64,000 nucleotides of DNA, taken from positions 491,320 through 555,319 of the forward strand of contig NZ_AUHM01000002.1 of NCBI RefSeq assembly GCF_000423185.1. The letters run 5' to 3'. Under the pieces are notes generated by a model that was given only the letters and a program-made list of their open reading frames with translations, searched no databases and was not told where the DNA came from. The translations under genes were made by a program, and so were the position numbers. This document shows positions 32,954 through 42,066 of the stretch, piece after piece. The stretch is from Inquilinus limosus DSM 16000 (GTDB lineage Bacteria > Pseudomonadota > Alphaproteobacteria > DSM-16000 > Inquilinaceae). Positions within the stretch are counted from its first letter, which is position 1, and the number at the start of each line of letters is the position of its first letter.

Positions 32954-33976
32954 ATGCAACTCTTCGGACGGATCCTCGCTCTCGCCTTCGGCCTGACGGC
33001 GGGGCTGGCGGCCGGCGCGGCCTTGGCCGCCGACAAGGTCAGCTTCGGCACCAACTGGCTGGCCCAGGCCGAGCACGGCGGCTTCTACCAAGCGGTGGCG
33101 GACGGCACCTATGCCAAGTTCGGCCTGGAGGTCAGCATCGTCATGGGCGGGCCGCAGGCGGCGAACCGGGCGCGCCTCGTCGCCGGCCAGATCGACTTCT
33201 TCATGGGCGGCATGCTGGACGCCTTCGATTCGGTCAAGGAAGGGGTGCCGGTGATCAATGTCGGCGCCATCTTCCAGAAGGACCCGCAGATCCTGATGGC
33301 CCATCCCGACCAGGGGATCGAGACCATCGGCGACCTGGCGAAGCTGGACACGCTGTTCCTGTCCGGCGAGGGCTACGACACCTATTTCCGCTGGCTGAAG
33401 TCGGCCTATCCCGGCTTCCGGGACGAGCAGTACAAGCCCTACACCTTCAACCCCGCCCCCTTCATCGCCGACCCGAAATCGGGCCAGCAGGGCTATCTGA
33501 CCTCCGAACCGCGGGACGTCGAGAAGCAGGCCGGCTGGAAACCGAAAGTGTTCCTGCTCGCCGACAACGGCTACGAGGCCTATTCCACCACCATCGCGGC
33601 GCAGCAGTCGCTGGTCGACCAGAACCCCGACCTGGTGCAGCGCTTCGTCGATGCCTCGATCATCGGCTGGTACAATTATCTGTACGGCGACAACAGCGCG
33701 GCCAACGCCCTGATCAAGAAGGACAATCCGGAGATGACGGACGAGCAGCTGGCCTATGGGCTGGAGCAGCTCAAGGCCCAGCACATCGTCATCGCCGGCG
33801 AGGCCGAGACCCAGGGCATCGGCTGCCAGAGTGCAGAGCGCTACCAGCGCTTCTACGACACCATGGTCAAGGCCGGGGTGCTGGACGCCGGGCTGGACGT
33901 GAACAAGGCCTTCACCAACCGCTTCGTGTGCAAGGGTATCGGCCTCGACCTCTACAAGAAACTGGCCGGCGGCTGA
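32954..33976 (+). CDS. ABC transporter substrate-binding protein (NMT1/THI5-like, NitT/TauT family)
   Basis: The 340-residue protein has a signal peptide (MQLFGRILALAFGLTAGLAAGAALA) and an NMT1/THI5-type body: VSFGTNWLAQAEHGGFYQAVADGTYAKFGLEVSI, RARLVAGQIDFFMGGMLDAFDSV. The fold is used for pyrimidine thiamine precursors (ThiY), nitrate, taurine and sulfonates. A start at 32954 places the signal peptide at the N-terminus. Neighbouring amidohydrolases favour an N-heterocyclic ligand. Confidence 0.87.
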   Translation: MQLFGRILALAFGLTAGLAAGAALAADKVSFGTNWLAQAEHGGFYQAVADGTYAKFGLEVSIVMGGPQAANRARLVAGQIDFFMGGMLDAFDSVKEGVPVINVGAIFQKDPQILMAHPDQGIETIGDLAKLDTLFLSGEGYDTYFRWLKSAYPGFRDEQYKPYTFNPAPFIADPKSGQQGYLTSEPRDVEKQAGWKPKVFLLADNGYEAYSTTIAAQQSLVDQNPDLVQRFVDASIIGWYNYLYGDNSAANALIKKDNPEMTDEQLAYGLEQLKAQHIVIAGEAETQGIGCQSAERYQRFYDTMVKAGVLDAGLDVNKAFTNRFVCKGIGLDLYKKLAGG

Positions 33977-33977
33977 G

Positions 33978-34802
33978 GTGGACACGGCCGGCTTGACCGC
34001 GCCCGGGGACAGCGCCGCCGCCGGCGGCCGGGTCCTGGTGTCGCTGGACGGGGTGTCGAAGCGCTTCGCCAACGGCACCCTCGCCCTGTCCGCCATGACT
34101 CTCGACATCCGGGAGGGCGAGTTCGTCAGCCTGCTCGGGCCGTCCGGCTGCGGCAAGTCGACGGCGCTGCGGCTGATCGCCGGGCTCGGCGCCCCCTCCG
34201 CCGGCGCCATCCGCTGGCCGAACGGCGGCGCCCGCAGCGCGCCGGAGGGCGAGGTCGGCTTCGTGTTCCAGGAGCCGACGCTGATGCCCTGGGCCACGGT
34301 GTTCAAGAATGTGTGGCTGCCGCTGCGGCTGAAGGGCCTGTCGCGGGCGGCGGCGCGCGATCGGGTGATGGAGGCGCTGGCGATGGTCGGCCTCGACCGC
34401 TTCGCCGACGCCTATCCGCGCGAGCTGTCGGGCGGCATGAAGATGCGGGTGTCGATCGCCCGCGCTTTGGTCACCCGGCCGAAGCTGCTGCTGATGGACG
34501 AGCCCTTCGCGGCGCTGGACGAGATCACCCGGATCAAGCTGAACGACGACCTGCTGCGGCTGTGGCAGGGGCAGAACTGGACCATCGTCTTCGTCACCCA
34601 TTCGGTGTTCGAATCCGTCTACCTGTCGACCCGGATCGTGGTGATGGCGGCGCGGCCGGGCCGGGTGATCGAGGAGGTGGCGGTCGACGCCCCCTACCCG
34701 CGCGGCAACGAGTACAGGATGTCCACGCCCTACAATGAGCGCTGCCGCACCGTGTCGGACGCGCTGATGCGGGCGATCATGGTGGCGGCGGAGCAGCGAT
34801 GA
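33978..34802 (+). CDS. ABC transporter ATP-binding protein (NitT/TauT family)
   Basis: The 274-residue ATPase begins with GTG one base after the binding-protein stop. It has Walker A GPSGCGKST, Q loop VFQEPTLMPWATV, signature LSGGMKMR, Walker B LLLMDEPFAALDE and switch His in FVTHSVFES. It belongs to the SsuB/TauB/ThiZ group and pairs with the next permease, which it overlaps by ATGA. Confidence 0.93.
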   Translation: MDTAGLTAPGDSAAAGGRVLVSLDGVSKRFANGTLALSAMTLDIREGEFVSLLGPSGCGKSTALRLIAGLGAPSAGAIRWPNGGARSAPEGEVGFVFQEPTLMPWATVFKNVWLPLRLKGLSRAAARDRVMEALAMVGLDRFADAYPRELSGGMKMRVSIARALVTRPKLLLMDEPFAALDEITRIKLNDDLLRLWQGQNWTIVFVTHSVFESVYLSTRIVVMAARPGRVIEEVAVDAPYPRGNEYRMSTPYNERCRTVSDALMRAIMVAAEQR

Positions 34803-35656
34803 CGCAGATCGAGATCCAGGCCGAGGACGAGGCCGCCATCGCCGAGGCCCGGCGGGCCGACCCAGGTCGTCTCCGGGCGGTGGTGGCACGGATCGCGGTG
34901 CCGGTGATCGCCTTCGCCGCCTTCGTGGCGCTGTGGCAGTGGTACGTCACGGCCTATCAGGTGCCGCGCTACATCCTGCCGGCGCCGACCGAGGTGGCGG
35001 CGACGATGGTCGGCGACTGGCCGATCCTGTCCTCCGCCCTTGCGGTGACGCTGGGCATCACCTTCGCCGCCCTGGCCGCGGCGCTGGTCGGCGGCGTGGC
35101 CCTGGCCATCCTGTTCATCCAGTCGCGCTGGCTGGAGCTGGCCTTCTACCCCTATGCCGTGGTGCTGCAGGTGACGCCGATCGTGGCGATCGCGCCGCTG
35201 ATCATCATCTACGCGCCCTCGACCGAATCGGTGCTGCTGATCTGCGCCTTCATCGTCGCCTTCTTCCCGATCCTGTCGAACACGACCCAGGGGCTGAAGA
35301 GCACCGACCACAACCTGTTGAACCTGTTCGAGCTGTACGGCGCCTCGCGCTGGCAGTCGCTGCTGCATCTGCGCATTCCGGCCGCCCTGCCATATTTCGC
35401 CACTGGCCTCAGGATCGGCGGCGGGCTGGCGCTGATCGGCTCGGTGGTGGCGGAGTTCGCGGCCGGGTCGGCCGGGGCCCAGTCGGGCCTCGCCTTCCGT
35501 ATCCTCGAGGCCGGGCGGCGGCTGAACGTCCCGCGGCTGTTCGCGGCCCTGATCCTGATCACCCTGACCGGCCTGGCGATCTTCGCCTTGACCAGCCTGG
35601 TGTCGCACCTGCTGCTGCGGCGCTGGCACGAGAGCGCGGTCCGGCGGGAGAACTGA
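34799..35656 (+). CDS. ABC transporter permease (NitT/TauT family)
   Basis: The 285-residue membrane protein has about six hydrophobic helices and an EAA-type loop around LFELYGASRWQSLLHLRIPAALPYFATGLRIGGGLALIGSVVAEF. The family's permeases (SsuC, TauC, ThiX) act as homodimers, consistent with a single permease gene. It overlaps the ATPase stop and ends 2 bases before the amidohydrolase start. Confidence 0.92.
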   Translation: MTQIEIQAEDEAAIAEARRADPGRLRAVVARIAVPVIAFAAFVALWQWYVTAYQVPRYILPAPTEVAATMVGDWPILSSALAVTLGITFAALAAALVGGVALAILFIQSRWLELAFYPYAVVLQVTPIVAIAPLIIIYAPSTESVLLICAFIVAFFPILSNTTQGLKSTDHNLLNLFELYGASRWQSLLHLRIPAALPYFATGLRIGGGLALIGSVVAEFAAGSAGAQSGLAFRILEAGRRLNVPRLFAALILITLTGLAIFALTSLVSHLLLRRWHESAVRREN

Positions 35657-35658
35657 GC

Positions 35659-36990
35659 ATGCAGGGCTTCGCCACGCTGCCGGACGCCCGGCGCTACCGG
35701 CTGACCAACGCCACCGTGCCGGCCTGCCTGGTCGAGGGCGTGGATCTGAGGCCGGACGCCGAGGGGCTGGCCCGCGCCGACCTAACGATCGACGGTGGCA
35801 CCCTGGCCGCGATCCAGCCAGCCGGCAGCCCCGACCCGGACGGCCTGCCGGCGCTGGACCTCGACCGCGGCATGGTGTGGCCAACCTTCGTCGAGGCGCA
35901 CACCCATCTCGACAAGGGCCATATCTGGCCTCGCGGGCCGAACCCGGACGGCAGCTTCGAAGGCGCGCTCGCCGCCGTGCGGACAGACCGGGCGGCGCAT
36001 TGGTCGGCGGCGGATGTGCGGGCGCGGATGGCGTTCAGCCTGCGCTGCGCCTTCGCCCACGGCACGCGGCTGATCCGCACCCATATCGACAGCGACCCGC
36101 CGCAGCACCGCGCCTCCTGGCCGGTCTTCGCCGCGCTGCGGGACGAATGGGCCGGGCGGATCGAGCTGCAGGGCTCCGCCCTGGTCGGAATCGACCGGGT
36201 GCTGGACGACCCGTATTTCGCCGATCTCAGCCGCACGGTGCGCGCCCATGGCGGCATCCTGGGCGCCGTCACCTACATGGTCCCGGGCGTCGAGGCCGGG
36301 ATCGACCGGCTGTTCCGCCATGCCATCGAGCACGGGCTCGACCTCGACTTCCATGCCGATGAGACCGGCGACCCGGCAGCGCAGTCGCTGGTTCTGATCG
36401 CCGAGGCCGCGATCCGCCACCGCTTCCGCGGCCGGGTGCTGGTCGGCCATTGCTGCTCCATGGCCCGGCAGCCGGAGGACGTCATCGACCGCACGCTGGA
36501 CCGGGTGGCCGAGGCCGGCCTGGCCGTGGTCTCCCTGCCGATGTGCAACATGTATCTGCAGGACCGCCACGCCGGGGCCACGCCGCGCTGGCGCGGGGTG
36601 ACGCTGCTGCACGAGATGAAGGCGCGCGGCATCCCGGTGATGGTCGCCTCCGACAACACCCGCGACCCCTTCTACGCCTATGGCGACCTCGATGCGCTCG
36701 AGGTCTATGCCCAGGCGACGCGCATCCTGCATCTCGACCACCCGGTCGGCGACTGGCCGCGGGCGGTGACCGCGACCCCGGCCGTGGTGCTGGGCCGGCC
36801 CGAGCTCGGCCGCTTGGCCCCCGGCGGCGGCGCCGACCTGGTGCTGCTGCGCGCCCGCAGCTGGACCGAGCTGCTGTCCCGCCCCCAGGCCGACCGGATC
36901 GTCATCCGTGCCGGCCGCGCCATCGACACCACCCTGCCGGATTACCGCGAGCTGGACGCGCTGCTGGCCTCCGAAGGAGAGCACGGATGA
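35659..36990 (+). CDS. Cytosine deaminase-like amidohydrolase
   Basis: The 443-residue protein has the metal-dependent amidohydrolase layout: WPTFVEAHTHLDKGHIWPR (HxH ligands, about residues 77-95), THIDSDPP, LDFHADETGD (His and Glu), VLVGHCCSM (His) and VMVASDNTRDPF (Asp). These match CodA-type deaminases acting on cytosine, isocytosine, creatinine or related cyclic ureides. It lies inside the importer operon, so the imported compound is probably its substrate or is processed just before this step. Confidence 0.88.
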   Translation: MQGFATLPDARRYRLTNATVPACLVEGVDLRPDAEGLARADLTIDGGTLAAIQPAGSPDPDGLPALDLDRGMVWPTFVEAHTHLDKGHIWPRGPNPDGSFEGALAAVRTDRAAHWSAADVRARMAFSLRCAFAHGTRLIRTHIDSDPPQHRASWPVFAALRDEWAGRIELQGSALVGIDRVLDDPYFADLSRTVRAHGGILGAVTYMVPGVEAGIDRLFRHAIEHGLDLDFHADETGDPAAQSLVLIAEAAIRHRFRGRVLVGHCCSMARQPEDVIDRTLDRVAEAGLAVVSLPMCNMYLQDRHAGATPRWRGVTLLHEMKARGIPVMVASDNTRDPFYAYGDLDALEVYAQATRILHLDHPVGDWPRAVTATPAVVLGRPELGRLAPGGGADLVLLRARSWTELLSRPQADRIVIRAGRAIDTTLPDYRELDALLASEGEHG

Positions 36991-38393
36991 CCGATCTCAC
37001 GGCGCTGAAGCGCGACCTGGAGGGGCTACCGGTCACCGAGGACCCGGTGCTGGTGAAGCAGAAGAGCCAGGACTTCTTCTGGTACTCGCCGGTGCTGAAG
37101 CGCCAGCTGGAGCATGTCACCGGCGACCTCGTCGTCTCGCCGACGTCGGAGACCGAGGTGGTGCAGGCGCTGAAGGCGGCCTATGCCCATGGCGTGCCGG
37201 TGACGCCGCGCGGCGCCGGCACCGGCAATTACGGCCAGGCGATGCCGCTGTCCGGCGGCATGGTGCTGAACCTGGCCCGGATGAACCGGGTCACGGCGAT
37301 CCGCCCCGGCGCGGTGACAGCCGAGGCCGGCGCGGTGTTGGCCCAGATGGATGTGCAGACCCGGGCCAGAGTCGGGCAGGAGATGCGGCTGTTCCCGTCG
37401 ACCTACCGGATGGCGACGATCGGCGGCTTCCTGGCCGGGGGCTCCGGCGGCGTCGGGTCGATCCGCTGGGGCGGCCTGCGCAACCTGGGCAACGTCATGC
37501 GGGTGCGCCTCGTCACCATGGAGGCGGAGCCGCGCATCCTCGACCTGTCCGGCGAGGACCTCTTGAAGGCGCTACACGCCTACGGCACCAACGGCATCAT
37601 CACCGAGGTCGAGATCCCGCTGACAGCGGCGCCGGATTGGGTCGACGTCATCGTCGGCTTCGACGACTGGATGGACGCGGTGCGCTTCAGCGAGGAGATC
37701 GGCCGCGCCGACGGGCTGCTGCTGAAGGAGATCGCGCCGGTCGCCGCCCCGGTGCCCTACGACTATTTCCTCAAGCACCGGAAGTTCCTGCGCCGCGACC
37801 AGTCGGTGGCGCTGCTGATGGTGGCCGACTTCGCCATGGGCGGCTTCGAGGCCTTCATGAAACGGTCGAAGGGCGAGGTGCTGTTCCGCGCCGACACGGC
37901 GACGGAGGAGGAGAAGAAGGGCCTGCCGCCGCTCTACGAGCTGACCTGGAACCACACCACGCTCAGGGCGATCAAGATCGACCCGACCATCACCTATCTG
38001 CAGGTGCTGTACCCCTTCCCCGACCATCTGCGGCTGGTCGAGGAGATGACGCGGATCTTCGGCGACGAGGTGCCCGGGCACCTCGAGATCATCCGCTTCG
38101 ACGGCAACGTCACCTGTTCCGGCCTGCCGATCGTGCGCTTCACCAGCGAGGAGCGCCTCGACGAAATCATCCGCATCCACGAGGACCATGGCTGCCTGAT
38201 CTTCAACCCGCACCGCTACACGCTGGAGGAAGGCGGGATGAAGCGCACCGACGCGGTGCAGCTGGCCTTCAAGCGCGAGACCGACCCGCGTGGCCTCCTG
38301 AACCCCGGCAAGATGATCGGCTGGGACGATCCCGGCTACGACCTGAACTCCGGCCGCATCTACCTGTTCCCGGGGCTGCAGGCGGCGGGGTGA
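36987..38393 (+). CDS. FAD-binding oxidase (PCMH/GlcD-type)
   Basis: The 468-residue protein carries a PCMH FAD domain: LVVSPTSETEVVQALKAAYAHGVPVTPRGAGTGNYGQAMPLSGGMVLNLARMNRV (about residues 48-102), GGFLAGGSGGVGSIRWGGLRNLGNV and a C-terminal NPHRYTLEEGG...DPRGLLNPGKMI. No signal peptide or covalent-flavin His motif stands out. The start overlaps the deaminase stop as ATGA. The family oxidises hydroxyacids, alcohols or heterocyclic substrates. Confidence 0.88.
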   Translation: MTDLTALKRDLEGLPVTEDPVLVKQKSQDFFWYSPVLKRQLEHVTGDLVVSPTSETEVVQALKAAYAHGVPVTPRGAGTGNYGQAMPLSGGMVLNLARMNRVTAIRPGAVTAEAGAVLAQMDVQTRARVGQEMRLFPSTYRMATIGGFLAGGSGGVGSIRWGGLRNLGNVMRVRLVTMEAEPRILDLSGEDLLKALHAYGTNGIITEVEIPLTAAPDWVDVIVGFDDWMDAVRFSEEIGRADGLLLKEIAPVAAPVPYDYFLKHRKFLRRDQSVALLMVADFAMGGFEAFMKRSKGEVLFRADTATEEEKKGLPPLYELTWNHTTLRAIKIDPTITYLQVLYPFPDHLRLVEEMTRIFGDEVPGHLEIIRFDGNVTCSGLPIVRFTSEERLDEIIRIHEDHGCLIFNPHRYTLEEGGMKRTDAVQLAFKRETDPRGLLNPGKMIGWDDPGYDLNSGRIYLFPGLQAAG

Positions 38394-38423
38394 GGATGGG
38401 TGCCTCGCGTCTGCCAGTGCCAT

Positions 38424-38555
38424 CCCCCTCACCCTCCCATTCGCTGCCGCGAATGGGCCCCTCCCTCTCCCCGAGGAGAGGGGAAGGATGGCTGCGTCCG
38501 TTCACCTCTCCCCCGGGGAGAGGTCGAAATCGCGCAGCGATTTCGGGTGAGGGGG
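38424..38555. repeat. Palindromic intergenic element, copy 2 (inverted relative to copy 1)
   Basis: A 132-base element starting CCCCCTCACCCTCCC and ending CGGGTGAGGGGG. Read on the other strand it matches 31352-31484 base for base over both flanks, differing mainly in a central ~20-base spacer and a few single positions. The same internal stems are present. It begins 30 bases after the FAD-oxidase stop. Confidence 0.9.
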
Positions 38556-38590
38556 CGGTCCCGGCCTCTCCGCCCGGCGGGACCTGACCC

Positions 38591-39172
38591 ATGCGCGTCC
38601 TGGTGCTGTTCGCGCATCCGGTCGAGACCAGCTTCCACGCCGCGCTGCACCGGGCGGTGGTCGAGGCGCTGCGCCGGGCCGGGCACGAGGTCGACGACTG
38701 CGACCTCTATGCCGAGGGCTTCGACCCGATCCTGACCCGGGAGGAGCGCCTGCGCTACCACGACCTCTCGGTCAACCGCCGGCCGGTCGAGGCCTATGTC
38801 GAGCGTCTCCTGCGGGCCGAGGCGCTGGTGGTCATGGCGCCGGTGTGGAATTTCGGCTTCCCGGCGATCCTGAAGGGCTGGTTCGACCGGGTGATGCTGC
38901 CCGGCGTCTCCTTCGTGCTGAAGGACGGCCGCGCCTATCCGAACCTGCAGCATATCCGCGCCCTGACCGTGGTCGTCTCCTATGGCGGCCCGCGCTGGGC
39001 CACCATGCTGATGGGCGACCCGCCACGCAAGCTGGTGCGGCGCTGGCTGGGAGGCCTGATCCGTCCCCGCGCGCCGGTGCGCTATATCGCCCTCTACGAC
39101 ATGAACCGCGCCACCGCGGCGGACCGCGACGCCTTCCTGGCCCGGGTGGTCCGGGCCGCACAGCGGCTCTGA
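38591..39172 (+). CDS. Flavodoxin-fold NAD(P)H-dependent oxidoreductase (NQO1/KefF-like)
   Basis: The 193-residue protein starts MRVLVLFAHPVETSFHAALHRAVVEALRRAGHEVDDCDLY, then EALVVMAPVWNFGFPAILKGWFDRVMLPGVSF. These are the FMN/FAD-binding signatures of the NQO/MdaB/KefF family of soluble quinone or flavin reductases. It is co-directional with the deaminase and FAD-oxidase genes, separated from them by the palindromic element. It may supply reducing power or recycle electrons for that pathway, but could be independent. Confidence 0.87.
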   Translation: MRVLVLFAHPVETSFHAALHRAVVEALRRAGHEVDDCDLYAEGFDPILTREERLRYHDLSVNRRPVEAYVERLLRAEALVVMAPVWNFGFPAILKGWFDRVMLPGVSFVLKDGRAYPNLQHIRALTVVVSYGGPRWATMLMGDPPRKLVRRWLGGLIRPRAPVRYIALYDMNRATAADRDAFLARVVRAAQRL

Positions 39173-39330
39173 TGCCACAATCTGCCCTATATGGGCCGAC
39201 AGGATCAAAATCAGACCACATTTCCCTCCTCTAATCGCTAATGTTCGGAATCGGCAGACCCAGTCGCCGAGAACCGTCGGGCCAGCCTCGCTCAGAGGTC
39301 CGGGCCTCCACGTTTGCGGGGAGGGGCGCG

Positions 39331-41436
39331 ATGACAGCCTATGATTTTGCCGGATCATTGACGCAGCAAGGCCGTCTTCTGGCGATCGAGACTCCGATCG
39401 GCCCGGATATCTTCCTGCTCGAAGCCATGGAGGGGGAAGAGGAGGTCTGCGCGCTCTTCTCGTTCCGGCTGCGCGTCCGCTCGAAGCGTCAGGACGTGAC
39501 GCCGGCGGACATGGTCGGCCTGCCGGTCTCCTGGTCGCTGGAGCTGCCGGGCGGCGGCCGGCGGGAATGGTCCGGCGTGGTCGGCGCGCTGGAGGCCGGC
39601 CCGATGCTGGGCGACGGCATGCGGGCCTACACCGTCACGGCCCATCCCTGGCTCTGGCTGTTCGGGCACACCTCCGACTGCCGCATCTTCCAGCACAAGA
39701 CGACGCAGCAGATCCTGGAGACGATCTTCGCGGAAGCGAACATCCGCGACTACGACTTCAGGGGGGTGATCGGACCGAAGGCGGTGCGCGAATACTGCGT
39801 CCAGTACAACGAGACGGATCTGAACTTCGTCTTCCGTCTGCTGGAGGAGGAGGGCTGGGCCTGGTGGTTCCGGCACGAGCCGGGCCAGGACGGGGCGCCG
39901 GGACGGCATGTGCTGGTGGTCGCGGACGGTGCCCATGCCTGGACGTCGGGCGAAGAGCCGACGATCCGCTACACCACGACCGATGTCGATCTGAACGACG
40001 TCACCGCCTGGACCCGCCGCTTCAGCTTCCTGCCCGGGCGGCTGGCCGAATCGGACTGGAATTTCGAGATGCCGCGGGCGCCGCAGATGCGGGACCAGCC
40101 CTCGCTGGCGCCGATCGGCTCGAACAAGCCGTTCGAGGTCTACCATTGGGGCGGCCGTTTCGCCGACCGCGACCGCGCCGACCAGGTCACCAAGCGCCGG
40201 ATCGAGGCGCATGAGGCGCGGTTCGAGACGATCCAGGCCGAAGGCGGCAACCGCCGGATCCAGCCGGGCCAGAAGTTCACCCTCGCCGGCCATCCGGCGG
40301 CGGCCGAGAATGCGGATTACGCCGTCGTCTCGGTGCATCACGCGGCCTATGACCCGACCTACGCCAACGATGCCGGCGGCGGGCTGCCCCGCTACGAGAA
40401 CCGCTTCGCCGCCATCCCCGCGGCGGTGCCCTATACCCCCGAGCAGAAGACGCACCGGCCGCGGATCGACGGCGTGCAGACCGCGACCGTGGTCGGCCCC
40501 CCGGGCGAGGAGATCCACACCGACCGGTACGGCCGCATCAAGGTCCGCTTCCCCTGGGACCGCTACGCCAAGGGCGACGACGGGGATTCCTGCTGGCTGC
40601 GCGTCAGCCAGCCCTGGGGCGGCCGCAACTGGGGCGCCCAGACCATCCCGCGCATCGGCATGGAGGTGCTGGTCGCCTATGTCGAGGGCGATCCGGACAA
40701 GCCGCTGGTGGTCGGCGTCGTGCCGAACGCCGAGATGATGCCGCCCTTGTCCCTGCCCGGGCACAAGACCCGGACATCGCTGAAGACCTCGTCCAGCCCC
40801 GGCGGCGCCGGCTTCAACGAGCTGAGCTTCGAGGACAAGGCCGGCGCCGAGGAGGTGTTCCTGCACGCCCAGAAGGACGCCAGCGAGATTGTCAACAACA
40901 ACAAGCTGCTGACCGTCGGCAATGCCTACACGGCGGCGGCGCAGACGCTGCACATGACGACGGTGCAGTCCTCGATGTCGACGATGACGCCCGCGGACAT
41001 CGTGCTGCAGCACCTGGGCAGCATGATCCGGATGGATGCCAAGGGCATCACCATCTCCTTCGGCAGCGGCCACGCGATCCATCTCAGCGACCAGGGCGTC
41101 CAGATCCGCTCGACCAAGGCGGTGCAGGCGGTGCAGGGCGATGTAGCCAACTTCGTGTCGATCACCGGCGAAGGCGTCTACACCAAGGGCAAGGCGATCC
41201 TGCAGGATGCGGCCGGCGAGGGCGCGCACCGGATCCAGATGACCGCCGACGGCATCGGCATCAACTCGAACGCCAAGGTCCAGGCGTGGCAGGCCGAGGA
41301 CAACTTCGTCCAGATCGACGGGGAGGGCGTGACCACCGGCGGCCGCAACAGCATCAAGAAGCACGCTGCAGGCTCGACCCTGGAGATGAATGCAACGGGC
41401 ATTTCGCAGAAGGGCCCCCTGATCCGCCTGAACTGA
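39331..41436 (+). CDS. vgrG: Type VI secretion tip protein VgrG
   Basis: The 701-residue spike has a gp27-like N-terminal half (LAIETPIGPDIFLLEAMEGEEEVCALFSFRLRVRSK, about residues 14-50, and YCVQYNETDLNFVFRLLEEEGWAWWFRHE), a gp5 OB domain (TATVVGPPGEEIHTDRYGRIKVRFPWDR, about 390-418) and a long beta-helical needle. ATG at 39331 is chosen for GAGGGG just upstream and the family N-terminus. No T6SS structural genes are in this window, so this is an auxiliary VgrG cassette with downstream TPR and Rhs genes. Confidence 0.95.
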   Translation: MTAYDFAGSLTQQGRLLAIETPIGPDIFLLEAMEGEEEVCALFSFRLRVRSKRQDVTPADMVGLPVSWSLELPGGGRREWSGVVGALEAGPMLGDGMRAYTVTAHPWLWLFGHTSDCRIFQHKTTQQILETIFAEANIRDYDFRGVIGPKAVREYCVQYNETDLNFVFRLLEEEGWAWWFRHEPGQDGAPGRHVLVVADGAHAWTSGEEPTIRYTTTDVDLNDVTAWTRRFSFLPGRLAESDWNFEMPRAPQMRDQPSLAPIGSNKPFEVYHWGGRFADRDRADQVTKRRIEAHEARFETIQAEGGNRRIQPGQKFTLAGHPAAAENADYAVVSVHHAAYDPTYANDAGGGLPRYENRFAAIPAAVPYTPEQKTHRPRIDGVQTATVVGPPGEEIHTDRYGRIKVRFPWDRYAKGDDGDSCWLRVSQPWGGRNWGAQTIPRIGMEVLVAYVEGDPDKPLVVGVVPNAEMMPPLSLPGHKTRTSLKTSSSPGGAGFNELSFEDKAGAEEVFLHAQKDASEIVNNNKLLTVGNAYTAAAQTLHMTTVQSSMSTMTPADIVLQHLGSMIRMDAKGITISFGSGHAIHLSDQGVQIRSTKAVQAVQGDVANFVSITGEGVYTKGKAILQDAAGEGAHRIQMTADGIGINSNAKVQAWQAEDNFVQIDGEGVTTGGRNSIKKHAAGSTLEMNATGISQKGPLIRLN

Positions 41437-41466
41437 CCGGAGATCCCGGCGAGAGGGAGAACGCGG

Positions 41467-42018
41467 ATGGTGTTTTCCGGAACCAGGGTTTCGGCGCCGC
41501 CCATGGCGGCGGCCAACGGCATGACGGACATCGCGCTCCGCCAGGCCACCAACAGGATGGTCCAGCCGCTGATGGAACAGATGGCGGCGCCCTCGCCGGC
41601 AGGGGTCACGGACCACCGGGCCGGACGGGCGGCCGGCGCCCTGCCCGGCGGGCTGACCGAGCTGGCGCAGGGGATGCTTCCGTCGCCGCCGGATCTGGTG
41701 CCTTTTCCCGACCTCCCGCCCATGCGGCTCACCAGCTTCACCGGGCGGCTGCCGGCGTCGGCCGGCGCGCCGCCGCAGCCCCTCGCCTCCGGTATGCCGC
41801 AGTTGCCGGCCGGGGCGGCGCCGCAGATCCCTGGCGCCGCATCGCAGGCGTCCCGCATCCCCGAGGCAGCGACGGCGGCAGCGGCGGTGCCGCGGACCGA
41901 GGCCCCCAAGGTGCCGGGCGCGGCGGACGCCCCGCCGGCCTCGCCCGAGGAGGCGGCCGCCGAGGCCCTGGCCGAGAAGACCCGGCGGCCGGGGAAGAGC
42001 CGGCGGACCGACGGTTGA
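41467..42018 (+). CDS. Ala/Pro-rich hypothetical protein of the T6SS effector cassette
   Basis: A 183-residue product with an ordered-looking N-terminus (SGTRVSAPPMAAANGMTDIALRQATNRMVQPLMEQM) and a low-complexity Ala/Pro/Gly-rich remainder ending in basic residues. No signal peptide or known domain. Its place between vgrG (30 bases) and the TPR gene (48 bases) suggests an accessory role in loading or linking the effector. The composition makes false-positive coding possible, but spacing and ribosome site (GAGAGGGAGAA) support it. Confidence 0.55.
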   Translation: MVFSGTRVSAPPMAAANGMTDIALRQATNRMVQPLMEQMAAPSPAGVTDHRAGRAAGALPGGLTELAQGMLPSPPDLVPFPDLPPMRLTSFTGRLPASAGAPPQPLASGMPQLPAGAAPQIPGAASQASRIPEAATAAAAVPRTEAPKVPGAADAPPASPEEAAAEALAEKTRRPGKSRRTDG

Positions 42019-42066
42019 TCCAGCGTCCACCCGGCGCATGGCTGATCATGGCGTGAGGGCTCCGGC

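Noticed and set aside
39355-42039. An 894-residue open frame antisense to vgrG and the next gene
   Set aside because: It shows the Arg/Gly/Asp-rich composition of a shadow frame and spans two real genes and their gap. No recognisable domain.
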